Below are positions 1 through 13,005 of a stretch of 64,000 nucleotides of DNA, in pieces; within the stretch, counting starts at the first letter, position 1, and every line of letters starts with the position of its first letter. Made by a program: the position numbers and the translations under genes. The stretch lies in the NCBI GenBank assembly GCA_036346275.1, contig CM070719.1, positions 1,922,001-1,986,000 of the forward strand. Direction: 5' to 3'. The DNA comes from Otatea glauca. Its lineage: Eukaryota; Streptophyta; Magnoliopsida; Poales; Poaceae. Below the pieces are notes generated by a model. The model was not told the origin of the DNA, made no database searches, and saw only the letters and a list, made by a program, of their open reading frames with translations.

Positions 1-541
1 TTCAGCTAAAAAATATTCAGACTGGTCACTGTCAAATGTGTTGTGAGCAGGAACAGGTTCAGTTTGAGAAGGAGTAGGTTCAGTTTGAGAAGTTGTAGGT
101 GTAGGCTGAGAAGAATGAGTAATAGGAATAGATGGAAGAACAATTTGTGTATCAGATAACTGAGAAGTATTAGGAGAAAATTCAGAAGCGGCAATTGCAA
201 AAGGGAACTTAGGGTGTGTTTGGTAGAGCTCCAGCTCCACCAGATCCACGGATCTGGTGAAGTTGGGTATTCCTAGCTCCACCAGATCTATAGAGCTGGA
301 GCTGTGAGTACATTAAGAGTGTTTAGATGGATCATCTTGTTTACATTTTAGACCAAAAATATAAACTTAATTCACTTTATTTTAGCCTACAAGTTTTAGA
401 TCTCAGGTAAAACTGGGATCTGGAGCTCTACCAAACAGGCCCTTAGTTTCATCAAAGATCACATCTCTAGAGACGTAAACCCTGCCTGAAGCTTTGTGGA
501 GACACTTGTATCCCATGTGCAAACTGCTATACCCTATGAAC
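1..541 (-). pseudogene. Ty1/copia pol fragment split by a Tourist MITE
   Basis: The minus strand encodes pieces of a copia-type polyprotein. Positions 541-446 read through a segment containing GYKCLHKASGRVYVSRDV, typical of the stretch after the integrase core. The same reading resumes at 208-1 as a Pro/Ser/Thr-rich linker of the kind that precedes reverse transcriptase. The two halves are separated by the MITE at 212-442. The fragment runs off the left edge of the window, so the rest of the element lies outside. It is a transposon remnant, not a host gene. Confidence 0.75.
212..442. mobile_element. Tourist-like (PIF/Harbinger) MITE
   Basis: The 231-bp element has terminal inverted repeats starting GGGTGTGTTTGGTAGAGCTC on the left and, read from the right, GGGCCTGTTTGGTAGAGCTC. 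It is flanked by the trinucleotide TTA at 209-211 and 443-445. TTA duplication is the signature of PIF/Harbinger MITEs. It interrupts the copia pol reading frame, so it is the younger insertion. Confidence 0.85.
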
Positions 542-671
542 ACACATATATAACAATTCAAATGTATATCTTTGAAAAAATATACTCAAATTCAAATATT
601 TTAAAAGAATTTAGATCACATGCTTTGCTTATATATATATAGTCTTTTTTTTACTCAATGTCTTCTTTTTA

Positions 672-925
672 TTGCTAGGAGTACATACTCTCACTTTTAA
701 TATACCACTTAAATGAAAGTTTTATACTATTTTATCACTTTTGGTATACTTCAATACTAATTCTAAGATACTCTAATGTGACATAACTGAAAAAATTTCA
801 CCTAAGCTATTTATTTTTACTATATACCATTTTTCATACGTAAAAGGAGTATATACATAAATTAAGTGGACTTTGATGAATTTTTTCATGAAACTCACTT
901 TGGAGTGTCTTATAATATATACCTA
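672..925. mobile_element. Truncated copy of a grass MITE family (GGAGTACATACTCCC type)
   Basis: The left end (GCTAGGAGTACATACTCTCA) and internal sequence match the full copies at 12645-12991 and 58795-59456, including the motifs TATACCACTTAAA, TAAGATACTC and CTCACTTTGGAGT. The right inverted repeat is missing, so this copy is 3'-truncated. Confidence 0.65.
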
Positions 926-949
926 TACTAATTAGGCACTCCGAGGAAG

Positions 950-1039
950 CTCTCATATAACCAAAAAGATATGGCTGTCTATCCATCGGACCCGAGTTTT
1001 AACGGCATAGATTAAAATAAATAGTCCATGTCAAGTACA

Positions 1040-1085
<46 letters not shown>

Positions 1086-3300
1086 ACCTATACTAATTAG
1101 CCAATTTAAAGAAGCTCTCATGTTAACCAGAAAGATCTAGCCATCCATCTACTGGACCCGAGTTATAACGGTTTAGATTAAAAGAAAGAGTCCATGTCAA
1201 GTACAATCTAAATTAACTAAAATTCAGAATAAAAAATAAAGATCTGGCCATCCATCTACTAAACGATTTCCAAAGAAAATCCATAAATGAATAAAATTTA
1301 GAATAATAATTAAATAAAAATCTATCTACCTATATCTATTTATACCTATAATAATTAGGCACTCTGAGAAAGCTCTTACGTCAACCAGAAAGATCTTGTT
1401 GTCTAGATTAAAAGAAAGAGTCCATGTCAAATACAATCTAAATTAACTAAATTCAGAATAAAAATAAGAAAATTAGTAATTTGACTTCCATACGATTCCC
1501 AAAGTAAATCCATAAATAACTAAACTTCAGAATAATAATTATCAAAATAAAACAAATAGTCCATGTCAATTATAAGCCAAATCAACTAAAATTTGGAATA
1601 AAAAATACGTGAGTTATAACGGCTTTAGATTAAAAGAAAGAGTCCATACCAAGTATAATCTAAATTAACTGAAATTTGGAATCAACAAATAAGGAAAATT
1701 AGCTAATTGACTTCCATATGATTTTCAAAGTAAATCCATAAATAATTAAAATACTACTTAGGCACTCTGAGGAAGCTCCCATGTTAACTAGAAAGATCTT
1801 GCTATCTATCTACCGGGCCCAAGTTATAGCAGCTTAGATTAAAGGAAAGAGTCCATGTCAAGTTCTAGGATCAAGGATAACCGACTAGAGGGGGGTAGAT
1901 AGGAGGTTTTTAAAAGTCTTTGGCTCTAATACGATAATTTAGCAAGTATGACAAGAATTGTAATTTTCAACAATCAAGGTCTAAATAATCTAGGTTTTAC
2001 TAAGTGCACTAAAACGTTAAATCTAATCAAGTATTGCACTCCTAGGAAGACAATCAATCGATATGATCACTAGGAATGTAAATTTCACACATTTGAGTAA
2101 CAAGAATGCAAACCACAAGATGAACACAAATGATTTTTCCCGCGGTCTCGGAAACTTGTTGGTCTCCACTAATCCACGTTGAGGAAGCTTAAACGAATCA
2201 AACCAGCTCCTTGCGTAAATTGAGCCTCCCTCAATCCACTAGAGGTAGCTCTATCCCGCTCTAAGTGGTTGGCGGTAATACCGGCTCTGAACCAAAAACT
2301 TGATTTTATCAAAAAATTTAATGCAACCAAACACTAGCATGATCATGAACTGAGTCAGTCGTGTGACCTTTAAGCATGTTCAAGCTACTAGCCATTGATC
2401 CTCCTTAATAGTACGGCATCTACTTCTAGCAATCCGATCTTTTCTCCAAACTCTGAGATCTGTAAAAGGCTAGAAAATGTCCTTAAAATTTTATACCTTG
2501 GCTTCGAGATTGAATCTTCGATATGAATTTGTTTCACTCTTCAACCTCTTCCATGTAATGATAAGGACCAACCTATTCCTTATATACTCAAAAGAATATG
2601 TAGTCCTTTAAACTCAATTGTCATTAATCACAAAAACTCAAATAGATTAGGGGCCTAGATACTTCACAAGTACAATCTAAATTTACTGAAATTCATAATA
2701 AAAATAAGAAAATTAACAATTTGACTTCCATACGATTTTCAAAGTAAATCCATAAATAACTAAAATTTAGAATAATAATTAAAAGTTAGCAAAATAAAAA
2801 AAAGGTCATGTCAATTCTAAACCAAATTAACTAAAATTCTGAAATAAAAAATATCTGACTTATAATGTCTTACATTAAAAGGTAGTCCATATCAAATAAA
2901 ATCTAAATTAACTGAAAGTCAGAATAAACAATTAGGGAAAATTAGCAAATTGACTTCCGTATGATTTCCAAAGTAAATCCATAAATAAATAAAATTTAGT
3001 ATAATAATTAGATAAAAAAATTATCTAATTAAACACAGAGTCTATATCAAGTACAAGCCAAACTGACTAAAATCCAGAATAAAAAAATACCTGAGTTATA
3101 ATGCCTTAATTTAAAAGAAAGAGTCCATGTCAAGTACAATCTAAATTAACTAAAATTCAAAATAATTTTTTTTTGAAAATTAGCAATTTGACTTCTATAC
3201 GGTTTCCAAAGTAAATCCATAAATAACTAAAATTTAGAATATATGAAATGGAAAATGGATTTTATACGAAGTTCAACCTAAAAAATGAAAGAAAAAATCC
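950..3300. repeat. Degenerate ~230-bp direct repeat field
   Basis: Blocks containing AGAGTCCATGTCAAGTACAA, then AAATTAACTAAAATTCAGAA, a GACTTCCATACGATTTCC-like block and AAAGTAAATCCATAAATAA recur many times, for example near 1190, 1420, 1640, 1850, 2690, 2890 and 3125. The copies are diverged and irregularly spaced. A (TCTA)n microsatellite lies at 1041-1085. An 803-bp insertion at 1864-2666 splits the field. No coding potential is visible. Confidence 0.6.
1864..2666. mobile_element. 803-bp insertion flanked by CAAGT duplication
   Basis: The degenerate repeat field is interrupted by unrelated sequence that begins TCTAGGATCAAGGATAACCG and ends CCTAGATACTTCA. The 5-mer CAAGT occurs at both junctions (1859-1863 and 2667-2671), as expected of a target-site duplication. 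A 5-bp duplication suits a solo LTR, but the left end lacks the usual TG. No ORF is visible and the class is not established. Confidence 0.5.
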
Positions 3301-3419
3301 ACCCAAAGTACGATCCAAAATTATGGGAATTAGGGATAAATTAAAGGATGATTATATATTTGATTTGTATGCAAATTAAAATACTAATTTTCAAAAATTT
3401 AGCATTGGGCACATCACAA

Positions 3420-6223
3420 TCGATCCTCTTGGAAAACCTCCGATGAGTGGCTTGTAGTCCCAAACCCGGCGATCACGCACGTCGTCTCCACCAGCGTAAG
3501 ACATCTAACTTAGTACATTGCAGTTGACCCTTCTCGTTATATTTTAGAAGTAATTCGTACTCGCTTCTTGTAGAAGGAGGTAAGCCAGCAGAAAGAGCAT
3601 GGGACCTTTCTGAGCCAAGGGTTGAATGACATCCTGTCTTCGGCGATCGGGAAGCCCGACCATAAGGGCCGGGTCCTTACCGTAGGGGCGGGGCATAAAG
3701 AGAGGTCCTTCTTCCAAGAGGACGCTGCCAGTGCCAGATCAAGATCATGGGAGGCACGTGTGAAGTGCCTCAAGGACACGCTGAGGGAGGAGATGAGGGA
3801 GGAAATGCTGGCACATAAAGACCGCTTGAGGGCTGAGATGATGGCGATGATCCCCCAGAGTCAGAGTTAGAGGGCCTCGCCTATCGTAGAGAAGCCTGTG
3901 CCCCGTCCCGGCAACTGCGGTTCCAAAAATGATCAGTCTAGTCCCCAGCTGAAGGTAATAATAAATTTTTCCTAACTTAAAGGTACGAGAGTAACTCCTA
4001 CAATAATTTCGATCAAGTCGCGCACTTCTTGTAGGCGTCTGCCAAGTGCTAGCTCACTGTGACGAAAGAAGGATTTACACGGGGTTGCATTTCCATGCAA
4101 GGAGACCAACACGATGCATGGTCAGCCTTTGGGAAAGGGCTACATGAGTGTGCAGGTTAAATATGTCCACGAAGACTTTCTATCTCATGTCCTGCAATTC
4201 CCCCTAACGAAGATATCACCACTCTCGGGCAATCACGGATGTCGTTCATCAAGTGGCCTACGACGAGTGTCATACTGGTCAAGGTAAAAATCCCTCGCGT
4301 CTTCTCGAACATTCCAGTACTGCAACACGTTACATATGTATGTGCTTCGTAGGTTTCTACCATACCTGTGCCTGCACCTGCTTCCACCACCATGACGAGT
4401 CCTACGCAGAGGGCAGAGCTAGTACGCAAAAGGAGGCCTCGGAGACTCCTTCTGTCAAGAAGGCAAAGCTGATAGAGGTCACAACGCCCCCTCAAATACA
4501 TGAAAAGCCTCCTATCCCGACCTCGGAGACTCCTTCTGCCCAGAAAGGAAAGTCGGCACTGGCCACATATTCTCCTCAAGATTTTAAGGGCTACGTACAT
4601 GGAAAGCCCCTTTTGGCTAGCAACCAATTGAATGCTCTAGGCAAGTGGACTCGCATACTCCATGGATGGTACATTGACAAAGTGAATGAGATCGAGCATC
4701 GTATCGATTTCAATGTGAAGTACAGAAGGGGACATTTCCACCACGACGACCATGGGAAATTCCCAGTCAGTTTTGAGGATCTGTTCCGTTTGTACCAATT
4801 GATAGCCATCGATATTACTATTGTACGATCCTGAACGTTGTGAGTATCGCACCATACAGTATGACCTTATGACTTTTATAGGATTTCGTATTATGTTTTT
4901 TAGCATTCAACACGAGTTGCAGGGCAATGAGGCAGCAAGCCATAACGGGTCAACACCTAGTTGGGTTCGTCGACCCTGAGCTTGTGTCTGCGACCATGAC
5001 TAGGCTTCAATCAGAGTTCATTGCCGACTACATCAAGCGGGCATTGTATGATGAGTTGAAGAATCGTTCTATTCCCGTACGTACCACGAGGAGTAAGTAG
5101 TACTTTACCCTTCAATTACTTGTACGCAGTTAAACCGTACATGAACTTATTTTCTTACATTGCATACCATTTAAAAGCAACTATTGGGTTTTACTCGTGC
5201 TCGCTCCGAGTGAAAACAAAGTCTACACATTTAACTCGCTTGAGAAGAGACCGATGGCCTACATGATCAAGCTTGCTTTGGAGAAGTAAGTACATTACTC
5301 TAACCTAACACTTTATGTATTTAACTACGTTTATTTTTTTGACTCAATGATATCTCTCCAATGTATGTAAGAGTTTCTCGACCTACGTCGCCGGAGTATA
5401 AGCGCTTCAAGGTACAAGTGCCTACAATATATAGGATTAATTTTTTCTGACATCTATTCTTCGTCTCTTAATTTCTTTTTGTTTCTTCATAGTGTCATCA
5501 ACAAGGCAGCGATGACCTGTGCGGCTTCTACGTCATGCATCATATGCTGCTTGTGGTCGACGACGCATATATTTTCCCTAAGGTATATATATGTACATGC
5601 ATAATAATACACTTAGCCTTTTACATACAATTTTAAAACTTAAATTAGTGCACTTATTTCTATTTTGCAAAAGATCGATATCCCCTCAAGAGCTTACAAA
5701 GCAAAGAACTCAACAAATTACGAGACCATTTATAACAATGGTAATGGATAGAAGTTATATCGGAGGACGGTAGATTTAGAGATCCTAAAGGCTCTTACTA
5801 GTCTATATGTAAACAATATTATATATGTGAATGCGATCTGCATGTGTACTGACTGTTAAGCATATTTATGTTCTATATTGTGAACGAATGTGATATGTGT
5901 GTTGTTATAAAATGTTTGTGTTCTATGAATGCGATATGTGCATACTGTGTGTAATCTGTGCTATGTAAATGTGATATGTGCATACTGTGTGTAATATGTG
6001 TTGTTTTTGGGATGGTGCATAAATGTGAAACAACACACCCCCTCATCACAATCGGTTCTAAGATAGAACCGATAGTGATGAGGTGATGATGCCTTTATCA
6101 CAATCACGCGAAAATCGACTGTGATAGCGTCGTCTCATCTTTGTCTAATAACTTTGTATCACCAACAGAACCGACTGTAATGACAAAAAATAACCGATTG
6201 TGATGTACATTCCTATAGTAGTG
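3420..6223 (+). mobile_element. CACTA (En/Spm-type) transposon, 5' end not found
   Basis: The right end reads, on the complementary strand, CACTACTATAGGAATGTACA, the diagnostic CACTA terminus, ending at 6223. Short subterminal motifs in both orientations (AACCGATTGTGATG, GAACCGATAGTGATGAG, ATCGGTTC) crowd positions 6030-6210, as is usual for this superfamily. Internally there are CACTA-type coding remnants (around 3620-3870 and 4250-5780). No matching CACTA end was found upstream, so the 5' part is missing or too decayed to see. Confidence 0.7.
4568..5583 (+). pseudogene. CACTA-borne Ulp1-like (C48) cysteine protease remnant
   Basis: Exon-like plus-strand segments give a Ulp1-type peptidase: an N-terminal region (4568-4832), RQQAITGQHLVGFVDPEL (from about 4929), a segment with YWVLLVLAPSENKVYTF (about 5180-5289) and QQGSDDLCGFYVMHHM (about 5497-5550). 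The last fits the Gln and nucleophilic Cys of the C48 active site. The position before the Trp, usually the catalytic His, is Tyr here, so activity is doubtful. Host-like SUMO-protease domains are commonly carried by grass CACTA and MULE elements. No complete join of the segments was attempted. Confidence 0.55.
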
Positions 6224-6232
6224 ATATATATA

Positions 6233-9200
6233 TACGGTGGCGCTATTCTACTCCCGAGCGTAGAATAGTTATTCTGCACTCTGGCCGGAGAAGTAAATTC
6301 CACGCACCGGCCAAAACGTAGTGAGTTAATGCACTGCAAACAACACTAGTAAATGCAGCCTACTAGTAAATCATGAAATAGTTTACTACAGAACAACTGA
6401 TGAATTTGCTGCCGAAACGCATGCAAAGCACATCTGAATCTAATTCGGTAGTAAATCACAAATACATTTTACTATAGAACAACAGATTGAATTACTACCG
6501 AATCAGTTACTAGTTCATGCGTTGGTCAACCCAGCTAGTTAATGTGTATTGTAGTTTGTACATGAATCTGTCTCTTTTTTATTTTTTTCATATCTTTCAG
6601 CTGATAATGATTTTGGTCTTAAATTTTAAATTGTTGTATAATCTCTCTTTCCCTATCTATAGTAATTTTTTGAGAATTTTTGAAAACGAGTACTTATGGT
6701 TTTCATGAATAAGAATAAAGTTTTGTTTGCTGCATCTGCAGTAAAATATTTGAAAATTTCTCAAAAAATTACCACACGTAGGGGCATTGAGCTTCTACAA
6801 TCCTGCAAAATTTGAAGACCAAACTCAATAGGATTTGAGAGATATGAAAATAACAAAGTGCCAAACAGCAGCGTATACTATCTTTTACTATAAAAAATAA
6901 CACTTTACTGTGAAAAATTCTCAAAAAATTACCACCCGTAGGGGCATTGAGCTTCTACAATCCTGCAAAATTTGAAGACCAAACTCAATAGGATTTGGGA
7001 GATATGAAAATAACAAAGTGCCAAACAGCAGCGTATACTATCTTTTACTATAAAAAATAACACTTTACTGTGAAAAATTCTCAAAAAATTACCACACATA
7101 AGGGGGTAATATTCTACAACCTTGAAAATTTTCAAAACCAAACTCATTGGGATTTAAGAGATACGAAAATAACAAAATACCGAACAGTAGCATATACTAC
7201 ATTTTACTTTCAAGAAAGCTGCATTTTACTGCCTCCTACACAATGTGTTACTACATGCTATATACAACAGCCAAATGGTATAAAGTCTACGAAAATCATA
7301 TGTATAAGTTTTCAAAAAATCTCAAAAAATTACCATATGTAGGATACATGAACTTCTATAACTCTACAAAATTTGAAAACCAAACTAAATCGCATTTAAA
7401 ATATATGAAAATTGACAAAGCACTAGACACTGAAAAATCACTAGTCAACCGAATTTGTCTTTTTCATATCTTTCAGCTAGTATTGATTTTGAATTTCAAA
7501 TTTTTCAGGGTTGTATAATCTCACCTACCATATCTATAGTAATTTTTTAGAAGTGTTGAAAATGTGTACCATCGATTTTCATAAATAAAAATTTAGTTCT
7601 GTTTGTCGGACCGGCAGTAAAATATTTGGAAAATTCTCAAAAGATTACCACACGTAGGGGAGTTGACTTTCTACAATCCTGCAAAATTTGAAGACCAAAC
7701 TCAATAGGATTTGAGAGATATGAAAATAACAAAATGCCAAACAGCAGCGTATACTATCTTTTACTATAAAAAAAATAACACTTTATTGTGAAAAATTCTC
7801 AAAAATTTACCACACGTATGGGAGGTAATATTCTACAACCCTGAAAAATCTTCAAAACAAAACTCATTAGGATTTGAGAGATACGAAAATAACGAAATCC
7901 CAAACAGTAGCATATACTATATTTTACTTTTAAGAAAGCTGCATTTTACTGCCTCCTACACAATGCGTTACTACATGCTGTACACAGCAGCCAAATAGTA
8001 TAAAGTCTACAAAAATCATATGTATAAGTTTTCAAAAAATCTCAAAAAAATTACCAAACGTAGGATACGTGAGCTTATACAACTTTACAAAATTTGAAAA
8101 CCAACCTAAATCGCATTTAAAAGATATGAAAATTAACAAAGCACTAGACAGTGAAAAATCACTAGTCAACCGAATTTGCCTTTTTCATATCTTTCAGCTG
8201 GTATTGATTTTAAATTTCAAAATTTTCAGGGTTGTATAATCTCACCTCCCATATCTATAGTAATTTTTTTAGAACTTTTGAAAATGTGCACCATTGATTT
8301 TCATAAATAAAACTTTAGTTCTGTTTGTCGGACCAGGAGTAAAATATTTGGAAATTTCTCCAAAAATTACCACACGTACAGGAGTTGAGCTTCTACAATC
8401 CTGCAAAATTTGAAGACCAAACTAAATAGGATTTGGGACATATAAAAATAACAAAGTGTCAAACAGCAGCGTATACTATCTTTTACTATAAAAAAAATAA
8501 CACTTTACTGTGAAAAATTCTCAAAAAATTACCACACGTAGGTGAGGTAATATTCTACAACCCTGGAAAATTTCAATACCAAACCCATTGGGATTTGAGA
8601 GATAAGAAAATAACAAAATACCGAACAGTAGCATATACTACATTTTACTTTCAAGAAAACTTCATTTTATTGCCTCCTACACAATGTGTTACTAAATGCT
8701 GTACACAGCAGCCAAATAGTATAAAGTCAACGAAAATCATATGTATAAGTTTTCAAAAAAACACAAAAAAATTACGATACGTAGGATACGTGAGCTTCTA
8801 CAACTCTACAAAATTCGAAGACCAAACTAAATCGCATTTAAAAGATATAAAAATTGACAAATCACTAGACAATGAAAAATCCCTAGCCAACCGAATTTGT
8901 CTTTTTCATATCTTTTAGCTGGTATTGATTTTGAATTTCAAAATTTTTATGGTTGTATAATCTCACCTACCATATCTATAGTAATGTTTTTCGAAGTTTT
9001 GAAAATGTGTACCGTTGATTTTCATAAATAAAAATTTAGTTCTGTTTGTCGAACCCGTAGTAAAATATTTGGAAATTCTCAAAAAATTACCACACGTAGG
9101 GGAGTTGAGCTTCTACAATCCTGAAAAATTTGAAGACCAAACTCAATAGGATTTGCAGATATGAAAATAACAAAGTGCTAAACAGCAGCGTATGCTATCT

Positions 9201-12200
9201 TTTACTATCAAAAAAATAACACTTTATTGTGAAAAATTCTCAAACAATTACCACACGTAGGGGAGGTAATATTCCACAACCCTGAAAAATTTCAAAACCA
9301 AACTCATTGGGATTTGAGAGATATGGAAATAACAAAATATCAAACAACAGCATATACTACATTTTACTTTCAAGAAAGCTGCATTTTACTGCATCCTACA
9401 CAATGTGTTACTACATGCTGTACACAGCAGTCAAATGAAATAAAGTATACAAAAACCATATGTATAAGTTTTCAAAAAATCTCAAAAAAATTACCATACG
9501 TAGGATACGTGAGCTTATACAACTTTACAAAATTTGAAAATCAACCTAAATCGCATTTAAAAGATATGAAAATTGACAAAGCACTAGACATTGAAAAATC
9601 ACTAGTCAACCGAATTTATCTTTTTCATATCTTTCAGCTGGTATTGATTTTGAATTTCAAATTTTTAGGGTTGTATAATCTCACCTCCCATATCTATAGT
9701 AATTTTTTAGAAGTTTTGAAAATGTGTACCATTGATTTTCATAAATAAAACTTTAGTTCTGTTTGTCGGACCAGCAGTAAAATATTTGGAAAATGCTCCA
9801 AAAATTACCACACATAGAGGAGTTGAGCTTCTACAATCCTGCAAAATTTGAAGTCCAAATTCAATAGGATTTGAGAGATATGAAAATAACAAAGTGCCAA
9901 ACAGCAGCGTATACTATCTTTTACTATAAAAAAAATAACACTTTACTGTGAAAATTCTCAAAACATTACCACATGTAGGGGAGGTAATATTCTACAACCC
10001 TGAAAAATTTCAAAACAAAACTCATTGGGATTTGAGAGATACGAAATTAACAAAATACCGAACAGTAGCATATACTACATTTTACTTTCAAGAAAGCTGC
10101 ATTTTACTACCTCCTACACAATGTGTTACTAAATGTTGTACACAGCAGTCAAATGGTATAAAGTCTACGAAAATCATATGTATAAGTTTTCAAAAAATCT
10201 CAAAAAAATTATCATACGTAGGATACGTGAGCTTTTATAACTCTACAAAATTTGAAGACCAAACTAAATCGCATTTAAAAGATATGAAAATTGACAAAGC
10301 ACTACACAGTGAAAAATCACTAGTCAAATGAATTTGTCTTTTTCATATCTTTCGGCTGGTATTGATTTTGAATTTCAATTTTTTAGGGTTGTATAATCTC
10401 ACCTACCATATCTATAGTAATTTTTAGAAGTTTTGAAAATGTGTACCATCGATTTTCATAAATAAAAATTTAGTTCTGTTTGTCGGACCCGCAGTAAAAT
10501 ATTTGGAAAATTCTCAAAAGATTACCACACGTAGGGGAGTTGAGCTTCTACAATCCTGCAAAATTTGAATACCAAACTCAATAGGATTTGAGAGATAAGA
10601 AAATAACAAAGTGTCAAACAGCAGCGTATACTATCTTTTACTATCAAAAAAATAACACTTTACTGTGAAAAAATCTCAAAAAATTACCACAGGTAGGGGA
10701 GGTAATATTCTACAACCCTGAAAAATTTCAAAACCAAACTCATTGGGATTTGAGAGATACGAAAATAACAAAATACAAAACAGTAGCATATACTATATTT
10801 TACTTTCAGGAAAGTTGCGTTTTACTGCCTCCTACACAATGTGTTACTAAATGCTGTATAGAGCAGCCAAATGGTATAAAGTCTACAAAAATCATATGTA
10901 TAAGTTTTCAAAAAATCTCAAAAAAATCACCATACGTAGGATACGTGAGCTTATACAACTTTACAAAATTTGAAAACCAACCTAAATCGCATTTAAATGA
11001 TATGAAAACTGACAAAGCACTAGAGAGTGAAAAATCACTAGTCAACCGAATTTGTATTTTTTATATCTTTCAGCTGGTATTGATTTTGAATTTCAAAATT
11101 TTCAGCGTTTTATAATCTCACCTACCATATCTATAGTAATTGTTTTAGAATTTTTGAAAATGTGTACCGTTGATTTTCATAAATAAATATTTAGTTCTCA
11201 TTGTCGAAGCCGCAGTAAAATATTTGAAAAATTCTTAAAAAAATTACCACATGTAGAGGAGTTGAGTTTGTACAATCCTGAAAAAATTGAAGACCAAACT
11301 CAGTAGGATTTGAGAGATATGAAAATAACAAAGTGTCAAACAGCAGCGTATACTATCTTTTACTATAAAAAAAATAACACTTTACTGTAAAAAATTCTCA
11401 AAAAATTACCACACGTAGGGGAGGTAATATTCTACAACCCTGGAAAATTTCAATACCAAACCCATTGGGATTTGAGAGATATGAAAATAACAAAATACCG
11501 AACAACAGTATATACTACATTTTACTATCAAGAAAGCTGCATTTTACTACCTCCTACTCAATCTGTTACTACATGCTGTACACAGCAGTCAAATGGTATA
11601 AATTCTACGAAAATCATATGTATAAGTTTTCAAAAAATCTCAAAAAAAACTACCATACGTAGGATACGTGAGCTTCTACAACTTTGCAAAATTTGAAGAC
11701 CAAACTCAATCTCATTTAAAAGATATGAAATTGACAAAGCACGAGACAGTGAAAAATCACTACTCAACAGAATTTGTCTTTTTCATATCCTTCAGCTGGT
11801 ATTGATTTTTATTTTCAAATTTTTGAGGGTTGTATAATCTCACCTACCATATCTATAGTAATTTTTTTAGAATTTTTGAAAATGTGTACCGTTGGTTTTC
11901 ATAAATAAATATTTAGTTATGTTTGTTAGACCCGCAATAAAATATTTAGCAAATTCTCAAAAAATTACCACACATAGAGGAGTTGAGTTTCTACAATTCT
12001 GCGAAATTTGAAGATGAAACTCAATAGGATTTGAGAGATATGAAAATAACAAAGTGCCAAACAGCAGAGTATACTATCTTTTACTATAAAAAACACTTTA
12101 CTGTGAAAAATTCTCAAAAAATTACCACACGTAGGGGAGGTAATATTCTACAACCCTGTAAAATTTCAAAACCAAACTCAACTGGATTTGATAGATATGA

Positions 12201-12613
12201 AAATAACAAAGTACAAAACAACATCATATACTACCTTTTACTGTCAAGAAAGCTGTATTTTACTGTCTCTTACTTAATCTGTTACTATATGATGTACACA
12301 GCAGTTATATGGTATAAAATCTACGAAAATCATATGTATAAATTTTGAAAATTTCTCAAAAAAATACCATACGTAGGGGAGGTGAGATTCTACAATCGTG
12401 TAAAATTTGAAATCAAAATTCAATCTCATTTGAAAGTTATGGCTAAATAAAAAAAAGAAAGATTCACATACAAACTAGAAGTAGCATTTATTAGTCATTT
12501 GCTGGTTGATTGGCACGGACCGTTTTGTTGCGTAGATTGGCTCGGTCGGACTGGATTAAATGACTGGGGAGTAGAATAGGCTATTCTACACGCATCCAAA
12601 GAATAGCGCATGT
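6233..12613. mobile_element. 6.4-kb TIR-bounded non-coding element with internal tandem array
   Basis: The left end (GCGCTATTCTACTCCCGAGC, then GTAGAATAG.TATTCT) and the right end read in reverse (GCGCTATTCTTTGGATGCGT, then GTAGAATAG.CTATTCT) form imperfect inverted repeats of about 45 bp. The element sits in a (TA)n tract (6224-6234 and 12612-12632), so the exact duplication cannot be set. The interior is almost entirely the higher-order repeat described separately. No transposase is visible, so it would be non-autonomous. The superfamily is unknown; MULE-like is a guess. Confidence 0.55.
6577..12420. repeat. Higher-order tandem array, ~720-bp unit
   Basis: The landmark CTTTTTCATATCTTTCAGCT recurs near 6580, 7460, 8180, 8900, 9620, 10340, 11060 and 11780, a spacing of about 720 bp after the first longer interval. 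Within each unit a shorter module repeats three times: TTACCACACGTAGG, then a TTCTACAA.CCTG.AAAATTT block, then an AACCAAACT.A block. This makes a nested repeat. Between 6760 and 7080 one sub-module of about 155 bp is duplicated again. ORFs of 60-145 codons in the array are by-products of the repeat; they differ between copies and resemble nothing known. Confidence 0.85.
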
Positions 12614-12644
12614 ATATATATATATATATATGAAACCTTTTTCG

Positions 12645-12991
12645 TAGTCCCAGGAGTACATACTCCCACCTCTAATATATCACTTAAACAAATATTTTAT
12701 ACTCCTTTATCACTTTCGGTATACTCCAATAATAATTCTAAGATACTCCAATGTGACATGGTTGAAAAAAATTCATCGGAGCCCTTTATTTTTTGCTACA
12801 TACCGTTTTCCATATGTAAAAGGAACATGTAAATAAATTGCGCTATAAAGGGTGGACTTTGATGAAATTTTTCATTAAACTCACTTTGGAGTATCATATA
12901 ATCAGTATTAGACTATGCTCAAAAGGATAAGAGGTATAACAACATCATTTAAACGATATACTGGAGGTGGGAGTACATACTCCCAGGAGTA
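12645..12991. mobile_element. MITE, GGAGTACATACTCCC family, copy 1 of an adjacent pair
   Basis: The inverted ends are CCCAGGAGTACATACTCCCA at the left and TGGGAGTACATACTCCCAGG at the right. The interior is AT-rich with inverted symmetry (TTTTCCATATGTAAAAGG, GGACTTTGATGAAATTTTTC). The same family occurs at 672, 13006 and 58795-59456. Confidence 0.75.
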
Positions 12992-13005
12992 TGGAACTAT
13001 ATATA

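Noticed and set aside
1041..1085. (TCTA)n run considered as a CRISPR-like or regulatory array
   Set aside because: It is a plain tetranucleotide microsatellite without spacers, in a plant genome.
4157..4906. Minus-strand ORFs of 72-156 codons within the CACTA element
   Set aside because: They oppose the recognisable transposon frames and show no domain.
7070..11700. Series of similar 60-145-codon ORFs on both strands
   Set aside because: They are copies of the same tandem unit, differ by frameshifts between copies, and carry no domain. They are repeat by-products.
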